Assembly (NCBI RefSeq): GCF_947169445.1
Contig: NZ_CAMVPU010000076.1
Span: 1 to 13,322, forward strand
DNA length: 13,322 nt
Source: an uncultured Butyrivibrio sp.
GTDB lineage: Bacteria > Bacillota > Clostridia > Lachnospirales > Lachnospiraceae
Direction of reading: 5' to 3'
Numbering within the stretch: the stretch's first letter is position 1; the number at the start of each line of letters is the position of its first letter. The notes under the pieces were generated by a model. It had not been told where the DNA came from. It saw only the letters and a list, made by a program, of their open reading frames with translations, and did no database searches. Below, one piece after another: positions 7,385-12,709 of the stretch. The translations under genes and the position numbers were made by a program.

Positions 7385-9484
7385 TCAGCCCTCCTTTGCG
7401 ATCTTTTCAAACCTGCAGGTTCCGCCCTTGTAGTTAGGCTCCCTGGAGTATTTGTCATAACTTGACGGCGTCAGCGCATTACACTCAATGTAGTGGATAG
7501 GCGCATAAAGTTCGCCATACTGAACGTTATCGGTTACCTTGACAGCAAAGACAGCATTCTGACCATTGGATGAAAATACCCTTATCTCATCCATGTCCCT
7601 GATATCGTTTTCTGCTGCAAGCTTTGTATTCATGTAGAGATATGCTCTCTTTAATGAGACATCCTCAACAAACTTTACTTCCTTTGTCCTGCTCTGAGTG
7701 TGCCACTGTCCGACCGAACCTCTTCCGGTGTTGAATACCAGCGGGAACTCGTCAGTCACAGGAATCGGATTTTCTAAAGGTTCTTCGTAAATGAACTGTG
7801 CTTTTCCTGACGGGGTAAAGAACTTGCCGTCTGCATAAAGTCTTCTCTGCTCCTCCGAAAGCTCTTTTTCCCTGCCTTCAGGATATGGCCACTGAATTCC
7901 GTGTGAATCCGTCAGGTCATCCCAGTGGATTCCGGTAAAGTCACACCCCTTTCCTCTTGAACATTCCCTGAGAAGATCAAAGCACTGTCTCGGGTTTTCC
8001 CATTTTGCAATTGCATCGCCCATGCCAAGGGCTTTGGCTACTCCAAGGATACACTCATAATCGGAGATTTCGTTCTCCCCTCTATCCAGCACCTTGCGCA
8101 TTGCGGACAGACGTCTCTCCATGTTGATGTAGGTTCCTTCTTTTTTGATTCCGGGAACCACAGGGAAATAAACCGTACAGTCCTCAGCACTCTCAATGGT
8201 GTCATAAATGTCCTGAACCACAAACAACTCAAGCTTTTTAGCAGCCTCGGCGAAGGTCTCATTGTTGGTCCAGCTGTGCCTCGGGTTGGTACAGAGAATC
8301 CAAAGTCCCTTTATCTCTCCGGCATTGATGCCCTCAATGATCTTGTTATATGGAATCGTCGGCTTTTTGGCTATAAGGTCCGGGGTTATTCCTACGATGT
8401 CAGCAATTCTCTTTCTTTCGTCCTCGTCAGCAAAATCACCGCCGGCAAACAGACATGTGGTATTGGAAAAGAGTCTTGAACCCATGGCATTGCACTGGCC
8501 TGTTATGGAGTTTCCGCCTGTACCGGGCTTTCCTACATTTCCGGTAAGAAAGGCCAGATTCATGATGGACTGGGCAGTCCTTACAGCCTCATATCCCTGA
8601 TTCACGCCCATTGTCCACCAGAAGGAAACTGCTTTTCCATTATGTATAAGCTCAAGCAGTTCTAAAATCTGCTCTTTTGAAAGACCTGTTGCCTCACTTC
8701 CTCTCTCAAGCGTAAAGGCCTTTACAAACTCAGCAAAGCCCTCGTATCCCTCGGTATGGTTATCAACGAAATCGTGATCCACATAGTCTTTTTCAATTAT
8801 CAGATTTGCAAGGGTGTACATGAGGGTTAAATCACTTCTCCACTTCAGCGGATAGTGATAGTCAGCGTTTCTTGCCGTCTCTGATTTTCTCGGATCAATG
8901 ACGATTACTTTCCTGCCATCTATCTTGTTGTTTCTTACTCTCTGCCATATGATAGGATGCGCCACGACAGGGTTTGCTCCTATGAATATTATCGTGTCAG
9001 AAAGTTCAAAGTCGTTAAGAGTATATCCGGGCGCGTCATAGCCAAGTGTCCCCTTGTGGGCGACGGCTGCTGAAGCCATGCACAGACGTGTATTACCATC
9101 TACATTTGTCTGAAGAAAATTTCTCATTACATGGCCGAAAATTGCAAACTCTTCCAACGTCAACTGACCGGTACTGATACCGGCTACGCTCTCTCTGCCA
9201 TATTTTTCCTGCAGCTCTTTTAACTTTGAAGCTACATGTTTAAAGCCTTCATCCCAGGACACCTCTTTAAAGCTCCCGTCATCCTGTCTGATCTTGGGAA
9301 GCGCATTTGGCTTAACTGTTGTCTGCTGTTTACTCAGGGATAAGCCTTTGATGCAGGAAAACCCGTCATTAACGGGATATCCTTTCGTTGGAACTGTCTT
9401 GATGATCCTGCCATCTTCCACATAGAAATCCAGGTTGCAGTCGATGGCGCAAAAATTGCATGTGGACTGAACTTTTTTGACCAT
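7385..9484 (-). CDS. narB: Molybdopterin nitrate reductase, cytoplasmic NasA/NarB type
   Basis: A 699-residue molybdopterin-bis-guanine-dinucleotide enzyme. The N-terminal [4Fe-4S] ligands are C9, C12, C16 and C44, followed by the conserved lysine of CIKG (K46) thought to pass electrons to the pterin. The Mo ligand is C135 in NTRLCMASA. Cys-Met at this position follows the nitrate reductase pattern RLCMSSA, unlike formate dehydrogenases, which carry Sec/Cys-His. Further family blocks are IFIGANPVVAHP (166-177), VIVIDPRKSETA (193-204), GKPGTGGNSITGQCNAMGS, and a C-terminal cofactor-binding domain with TGRGSVGQWHTQSRTK. There is no Tat signal, so it should be cytoplasmic like assimilatory NasA/NarB, not periplasmic like NapA. 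The ATG is preceded by AAAAGGAGAAGGTAA and is the first gene of the minus-strand operon. The symbol follows clostridial usage. Nitrate specificity is inferred from motifs and from the neighbouring ferredoxin and oxidoreductase. Confidence 0.9.
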   Translation of the reverse strand: MVKKVQSTCNFCAIDCNLDFYVEDGRIIKTVPTKGYPVNDGFSCIKGLSLSKQQTTVKPNALPKIRQDDGSFKEVSWDEGFKHVASKLKELQEKYGRESVAGISTGQLTLEEFAIFGHVMRNFLQTNVDGNTRLCMASAAVAHKGTLGYDAPGYTLNDFELSDTIIFIGANPVVAHPIIWQRVRNNKIDGRKVIVIDPRKSETARNADYHYPLKWRSDLTLMYTLANLIIEKDYVDHDFVDNHTEGYEGFAEFVKAFTLERGSEATGLSKEQILELLELIHNGKAVSFWWTMGVNQGYEAVRTAQSIMNLAFLTGNVGKPGTGGNSITGQCNAMGSRLFSNTTCLFAGGDFADEDERKRIADIVGITPDLIAKKPTIPYNKIIEGINAGEIKGLWILCTNPRHSWTNNETFAEAAKKLELFVVQDIYDTIESAEDCTVYFPVVPGIKKEGTYINMERRLSAMRKVLDRGENEISDYECILGVAKALGMGDAIAKWENPRQCFDLLRECSRGKGCDFTGIHWDDLTDSHGIQWPYPEGREKELSEEQRRLYADGKFFTPSGKAQFIYEEPLENPIPVTDEFPLVFNTGRGSVGQWHTQSRTKEVKFVEDVSLKRAYLYMNTKLAAENDIRDMDEIRVFSSNGQNAVFAVKVTDNVQYGELYAPIHYIECNALTPSSYDKYSREPNYKGGTCRFEKIAKEG

Positions 9485-9507
9485 TTACCTTCTCCTTTTA
9501 GACATAT

Positions 9508-9536
9508 TTGTCATATCAATAACCCACCAATATAAT
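9508..9536 (+). promoter_or_regulatory. Sigma-A-like promoter P1 toward the ECF/mobA operon
   Basis: TTGTCA (9508-9513), a 17-nt spacer, then TATAAT (9531-9536): 11 of 12 bases match the housekeeping consensus at optimal spacing. Transcription would start near 9543 and run through the CACACA/TGTGTG repeat into the structured leader. Its -10 overlaps the -10 of the divergent nitrate promoter, so the two promoters may compete. Confidence 0.55.
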
Positions 9537-9543
9537 CATACCA
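9535..9543 (-). promoter_or_regulatory. Candidate extended -10 promoter for the nitrate reductase operon
   Basis: Read on the minus strand, this is TGGTATGAT: an extended -10 TGn followed by TATGAT (5 of 6 to consensus). Transcription would start near 9528, giving a leader of about 45 nt before the nitrate reductase ATG. No good -35 hexamer is present at 16-18 nt, which fits an extended -10 promoter or one that needs an activator. The leader also contains the short inverted repeat GACA-TATT-TGTC (9501-9512). Confidence 0.45.
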
Positions 9544-9546
9544 TTT

Positions 9547-9565
9547 CACACAAAAATAATGTGTG
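9547..9565. promoter_or_regulatory. Inverted repeat CACACA-N7-TGTGTG, candidate operator
   Basis: A perfect 6-bp inverted repeat (9547-9552 and 9560-9565) around AAAATAA. It covers the -35 region of the divergent nitrate promoter and lies just after the predicted P1 start. The half-site order (CACACA outward-left, TGTGTG right) is the reverse of a CRP/FNR-type TGTGA...TCACA box, so the binding protein is unknown. In P1 transcripts it would also form a small hairpin. Confidence 0.4.
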
Positions 9566-9601
9566 TTCTGACGTATTTAATAGATTCTTAACAATTTAGT
9601 A

Positions 9602-9610
9602 TGCTATAAT
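9602..9610 (+). promoter_or_regulatory. Extended -10 promoter P2 directly before the structured leader
   Basis: TGCTATAAT has a perfect TATAAT preceded by the extended -10 element TGn. The -35 region (about 9581-9587, TAGATTC) is poor, as is common for extended -10 promoters. The start would fall at about 9617, immediately before the folded leader, which supports P2 as the main start for the ECF S component-mobA operon. Confidence 0.6.
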
Positions 9611-9616
9611 CTGATT

Positions 9617-9736
9617 ATGAAAATCTCCGAGCTTTTAAGCCTAAAAAGTGCCAGACTTCATGGCTTTCAAGACGCGAACCGCCTGGTCCGCCGGGGTGCA
9701 CATGGAAACAGAAGCGCCTTCCTTATTGAAAAGGAG
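9617..9736 (+). ncRNA. Structured 5' leader, candidate Moco (molybdenum cofactor) riboswitch
   Basis: About 126 nt lie between the P2 start and the ATG at 9743, and this stretch is more GC-rich and foldable than its surroundings. Helices visible by eye are AAGCC 9637-9641 with GGCTT 9662-9666; CCTGG 9682-9686 with CCGGG 9691-9695 around a UCCG loop; and GTGC 9696-9699 with GCGC 9714-9717, whose inner end is TG-GAAA-CA, a GNRA tetraloop (9703-9710), flanked by an ACA/GAA internal loop. It finishes with a hairpin over the ribosome binding site. A GNRA-capped arm, GC-rich core helices and the position before mobA-linked genes fit what I remember of the Moco RNA motif, but I cannot run the Rfam model. 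The stretch is also open in frame with the next gene; I regard that as chance, since the only strong ribosome site lies before 9743. Confidence 0.6.
9719..9736 (+). promoter_or_regulatory. Shine-Dalgarno-sequestering hairpin
   Basis: TTCCTT (9719-9724) pairs with AAGGAG (9731-9736), one G-T wobble, around a six-base loop ATTGAA. This buries the whole ribosome binding site of the ECF S-component gene, 6 nt before its ATG. CTCC at 9625-9628 could pair with the same GGAG (9733-9736), giving an alternative closing helix. This is the expected expression platform of a translation-controlling riboswitch. Confidence 0.6.
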
Positions 9737-9742
9737 TACATA

Positions 9743-10318
9743 ATGAAAAAGACAGATCTCAGAAGCCTTATTTTCATGGCTTTATGCTGCGATCTTGGTT
9801 TGTTTGCCAAAAAGCTTATATCACCCGCAGCAAATTTCATAACCGAATTTCTTCACATTCCGGGCGGCATCGCCACCAGCTTTTCCCTTATGTTTTTAGT
9901 TATAGCAGCTGCACTTATGCCCTTTCCTTTATGCGCCACTGTAATGGGTGTTGTACAGAGCCTTCTTGCTTTGTGTTTCGGAATGACCGGCAGTATGGGC
10001 GCCCTTGCACCAATAGGCTACATCCTTCCGGGAATTGTGATCGATCTGGTTTTCTTTTTAGCAGAAAAACTATCCGAGCGCCGGGAAAACGGAATCCTGA
10101 TAGCATCCATACTCGCTTCTGTCACAGCCTGTCTCACAGCAAATTTCATCGTGTTTAACTTAAGAGGAATCGTTCTTTTTGTGTATACTATCGTGGCTGC
10201 CACAAGCGGTTCTGTCTGCGGGCTTTTGGGAGAGAAGCTCGTTGAAAGACTCCATCCTGTCATTGGATTAAGGCAGGCTCAGGAGAAAATATCATACAGA
10301 AACAAGGAGACATCATGA
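9743..10318 (+). CDS. ECF transporter S component (substrate unknown, Moco-linked)
   Basis: A 191-residue, six-helix membrane protein (hydrophobic segments near residues 8-24, 44-60, 62-80, 88-108, 117-138 and 143-164). Its size, glycine/proline-rich loops such as HIPGGIATSFS and APIGYILPG, and its topology fit the substrate-binding S subunits of energy-coupling factor importers, which borrow a shared EcfA/EcfT module encoded elsewhere. I start it at ATG 9743, preceded by AAAAGGAGTACATA. The open frame back to 9617 would add 42 residues encoded by the structured leader. The stop overlaps the next ATG by 4 bp. The operon ends with mobA and is probably under a cofactor riboswitch, so I infer a substrate tied to molybdenum-cofactor metabolism. 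The closest known S-component subfamily could not be decided by eye. Confidence 0.75.
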   Translation: MKKTDLRSLIFMALCCDLGLFAKKLISPAANFITEFLHIPGGIATSFSLMFLVIAAALMPFPLCATVMGVVQSLLALCFGMTGSMGALAPIGYILPGIVIDLVFFLAEKLSERRENGILIASILASVTACLTANFIVFNLRGIVLFVYTIVAATSGSVCGLLGEKLVERLHPVIGLRQAQEKISYRNKETS

Positions 10319-10785
10319 AGAAAAACAGTATCATCATCGTCATCGTTTTATTATTTATCACCTGCATTGCATCTATATTCTATTTGAGGTCGAGAAACGA
10401 TGCGCCGGAAGGAAATCTTGCCGTTGTATCCGGGGATAAAACAGTTCTCATCGATCCATTCGGTAGTAGCCTTGTTCCTGTAAAGGGCGTCACCATAAAC
10501 GCAAAAGGCCAGGAAAAAGACGTAGATGAAACCGGAATATCACTAAAGGATGCTGTTTTAAAGTCCGGACTTGGCGGCTCAGAATTTACAAAAGTCAGGG
10601 TAGTATCGTCAGATGAATATGCCGCCGAGATTTCTTCTGACGAAATAAACGAAGAAGGCAGGGCCTATCTTGCAAAACAACAGGAAGACGACGGTAGTAT
10701 CAGTGCAAGACTTTACGTTTTCGGTGACAGCGATTCAAAGCGCCAGGTGAAGAATGTAGTGAGGATTGAGATTTTAAATGAATGA
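10315..10785 (+). CDS. Membrane-anchored protein with a cysteine-less SUOX/YedY-like molybdopterin-domain fragment
   Basis: A 156-residue protein with one N-terminal membrane helix (residues 4-24) and an extracytoplasmic domain. Residues 57-153 resemble part of the oxidoreductase molybdopterin-binding (Oxidored_molyb) domain: GISLKDAVLKSGL, then VRVVSSDEYAAEISSDEI, GRAYLA, and RLYVFGDSDSKRQVKNVVRIEI, the usual closing '..VPG..G.k.vKnv.rIe' strand pair. Full-length sulfite oxidase-type enzymes carry a Mo-ligating cysteine; the only cysteine here is C17, inside the membrane helix, so it is unlikely to be a molybdoenzyme. The gene overlaps the S component (ATGA, with AAGGAG before it) and mobA. 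By analogy with ECF systems that pair an S component with a surface binding protein, it could present a pterin-like ligand, but that is inference. A DUF4430/SLBB-like binding domain is an alternative. Confidence 0.6.
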   Translation: MKKNSIIIVIVLLFITCIASIFYLRSRNDAPEGNLAVVSGDKTVLIDPFGSSLVPVKGVTINAKGQEKDVDETGISLKDAVLKSGLGGSEFTKVRVVSSDEYAAEISSDEINEEGRAYLAKQQEDDGSISARLYVFGDSDSKRQVKNVVRIEILNE

Positions 10786-11347
10786 GTTTGATGGGATTGT
10801 TTTAGCTGGGGGAAAAAGTAAAAGAATGGGAACGGACAAGTCTGAGATCATTTTAGACGGAAAGTCCTTCCTTCAGATACAGACAGAAAAGCTACGAGAC
10901 CTTGGCGCCAGCAGGGTCTATGTTTCAGGTAAATCTTCTCCTATTCCATATACTCACCATGTAATGGATGTAATACCTGACATGGGTCCTCTGGGAGGTC
11001 TCTATTCCTGCTTTCTGGAATGTACTTGCAGTAATGCCCTTGTGATCAGCGTAGATATTCCGCTTATATCACAAAAAACGCTGGATTGTCTTCTACGAAT
11101 GCATTTTTCCGGAAACACTGACGCAACAGTTCTGTCTCATAACGGCAAGGATGAGCCGCTTATTGCTGTTTACAGAACCGGTTCCACAGACATTCTAAAA
11201 GAGCTACTGGATGAAAAAAAACTGGCAGTCAGAGCCCTCTTGGAAAGGCTTGATTGCCAGTACTACGATTTTCATGGTGACCCAAATGAACTTTTAAACT
11301 GCAACTCCCCTGAGGATTATGCAGTAATTAAGGATGCTAAAGCTTAG
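10778..11347 (+). CDS. mobA: Molybdenum cofactor guanylyltransferase
   Basis: A 189-residue nucleotidyltransferase that joins GMP from GTP to Mo-molybdopterin to give the guanine-dinucleotide cofactor. Visible motifs are the nucleotide loop LAGGKSKRMGTDK (residues 9-21; R16 and K21 match the conserved Arg and Lys), GPLGGL at 70-75, the metal-binding aspartate in SVDIPLI (D93), EPLIAVY at 126-132, and NCNSPEDY at 174-181, close to the common NINTPEDL. The ATG lies 8 bp inside the preceding gene, so translation is likely coupled. Its job fits the divergent nitrate reductase, a bis-MGD enzyme. No mobB or moa/moe genes are in view, so molybdopterin itself must be made elsewhere in the genome or acquired. 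Confidence 0.93.
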   Translation: MNEFDGIVLAGGKSKRMGTDKSEIILDGKSFLQIQTEKLRDLGASRVYVSGKSSPIPYTHHVMDVIPDMGPLGGLYSCFLECTCSNALVISVDIPLISQKTLDCLLRMHFSGNTDATVLSHNGKDEPLIAVYRTGSTDILKELLDEKKLAVRALLERLDCQYYDFHGDPNELLNCNSPEDYAVIKDAKA

Positions 11348-11497
11348 TGTATCCATCAATCCATTAAATGGGGCAGCGTCACCATTCTCATCAAGATCCG
11401 GACCACTTTATTCTTTCCATTTAGAATTTCAATGTTTCATACTATCAATGAATTTCATCTGAAAGTTCTTCCATATGACTCCTGGCAAATTAAAAAA
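11348..11497. other. Intergenic gap between mobA and the par module; TTTCA repeats, no clear terminator
   Basis: 150 bp between two convergent genes. I see no stem with a following T-run on either strand; the best candidate, CCATTAAATGG near 11360, lacks one. The right half holds repeated TTTCA units: GAATTTCA at 11424-11431 and again at 11450-11457, GTTTCAT at 11434-11440, and TTTCA-TC-TGAAA at 11453-11464, which resembles half of a parS palindrome. This gap is also where the metabolic block meets the partition module. Confidence 0.4.
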
Positions 11498-11782
11498 TCA
11501 TAGATCACTTATCTTTTCGATAAGAGACTCGCACATTCCTTCAATTATAGTTACTGCAAACATACCGCCCATCATTATCATTCCTACAACAAGGAAAATA
11601 ATGATTTCCTGGTATCGTTGACTATAAATGCAATATGCGATTCCAAAGCCAATTAAAAGTACCATTGCTCCAATTACTACAGATGATAAGTCTTCAAAAG
11701 CTACAATCATAGCTTTCAGAAGTAACAGTAAGAAGAATACCGGTAATAACAGAATCTTAAAGAACAATCTCAGTACAAACAT
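11498..11782 (-). CDS. Small hypothetical membrane protein of the par module
   Basis: A 94-residue protein with three hydrophobic segments (about residues 5-25, 32-53 and 59-80) and short polar tails; no enzymatic motif is visible. It starts 3 nt after the parB stop, and its ribosome site AAGGAGG lies within the end of parB, so it is co-expressed with parA and parB. I recall small unnamed membrane proteins behind parA-parB in Tn1549-like conjugative elements and Clostridia megaplasmids, but I do not recognise a named family. A role in conjugation or membrane positioning of the partition complex is only a guess. Confidence 0.7.
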   Translation of the reverse strand: MFVLRLFFKILLLPVFFLLLLLKAMIVAFEDLSSVVIGAMVLLIGFGIAYCIYSQRYQEIIIFLVVGMIMMGGMFAVTIIEGMCESLIEKISDL

Positions 11783-11785
11783 GAT

Positions 11786-12709
11786 CTAGCCCTCCTTATC
11801 CACATTTTCTTTCTTCCAATCCTCAAGCAGCTGGAACAATACATTTTCTATCTGGGATTTAGTATAAAAAGTAGGAAAATACTCCTTTAGTTTCGTTGTT
11901 GGTATTGTAATCTTTTGGAACTTGTTAGTTTCATTTCTTGGAGCGTTTTCGTTAAGAATCTTGATCAGCTCAAGCTTGGTGATACTCTCATGATCCTTCA
12001 TGTAATCCCTAAGTGCGTAGATCTGATAAGCCTTGCATTCTCCATTTTCTTTCATATAGTTATAGAGCATTACCTGAACAGCCGAATCGAGATACGATAT
12101 TTCTACAGCTGTGACAATTGCCACGATTTTCCTATCAACCAGATCCAAAATAGGTGGAATAAGCTCTGCAAGACGCAAAAATCTATGTACCTGATTACGA
12201 CTTTCTCCAACTTCTTTAGCAAGCTGTTCGTCCGCCCACAACTTCTTCCCTAATTGGGAAGAAGTTAAATCGTTGCGTTTACCCTGACGTTTCATGGCTT
12301 CATACTTCATCTTATAAGCAAAAGCCTTCTCACTTGGCAATATCTCCTCTCTTTGCAGATTCGAATCAACCATTGCCAGGATTGCTTCATCATCTGTATA
12401 TTCCTTTACAATCGCAGGAATCTTATCCATTCCAATCAGATTAACAGCAAATAATCTTCGGTGTCCGGCTATCATCTGATAATCGCCATCATCCATCTGC
12501 CTCACAATAACCGGCACAAGAACGCCATTCATCATGATACTTTCTACAAGCTCATGCATTTTGTCATCATCAATGACTTTGAAGGGATGATCCTTGAATG
12601 GATGAATTCTCGCTACTTCAATATCCATGCATCCTTCTACAGAAGGAACTCCCAATAATTCTTCTACGGATGCAAGTTTTATCTTTTGTCCAATTCTCTG
12701 TTTAGGCAT
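11786..12709 (-). CDS. parB: ParB/Spo0J-family partition protein
   Basis: A 307-residue DNA-binding CTPase-type partition protein. The N-terminal ParB domain has the CTP-binding motif IAGHRRLFA (residues 80-88; GHRR at 82-85) and the NLQRE motif at 117-121. A helix-turn-helix follows around 160-181 (LAKEVGESRNQVHRFLRLAEL). The C-terminal part (about 260-305) should mediate dimerisation. It would load at a parS site and work with ParA to segregate the replicon or element. The ATG overlaps the parA stop by 8 bp. Plasmid- and ICE-type ParB proteins of about 300 residues look like this; a chromosomal Spo0J is less likely because gidA/gidB-type neighbours are absent. Confidence 0.92.
   Translation of the reverse strand: MPKQRIGQKIKLASVEELLGVPSVEGCMDIEVARIHPFKDHPFKVIDDDKMHELVESIMMNGVLVPVIVRQMDDGDYQMIAGHRRLFAVNLIGMDKIPAIVKEYTDDEAILAMVDSNLQREEILPSEKAFAYKMKYEAMKRQGKRNDLTSSQLGKKLWADEQLAKEVGESRNQVHRFLRLAELIPPILDLVDRKIVAIVTAVEISYLDSAVQVMLYNYMKENGECKAYQIYALRDYMKDHESITKLELIKILNENAPRNETNKFQKITIPTTKLKEYFPTFYTKSQIENVLFQLLEDWKKENVDKEG

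Noticed and set aside
7385..9484. Formate dehydrogenase instead of nitrate reductase
   Set aside because: The Mo-ligand context is Cys-Met-Ala-Ser (RLCMASA) as in nitrate reductases, not Sec/Cys-His as in formate dehydrogenases, and no in-frame TGA/SECIS is seen.
9547..9565. CRP/FNR/HcpR-type box
   Set aside because: The half-sites are in the opposite orientation (CACACA...TGTGTG) from TGTGA...TCACA, and no TTGAT-N4-ATCAA is present in the gap.
9617..9742. 42-codon N-terminal extension of the S-component frame
   Set aside because: It starts at the predicted transcription start, has no ribosome site, gives a polar arginine-rich peptide unlike any S component, and coincides with the structured leader.
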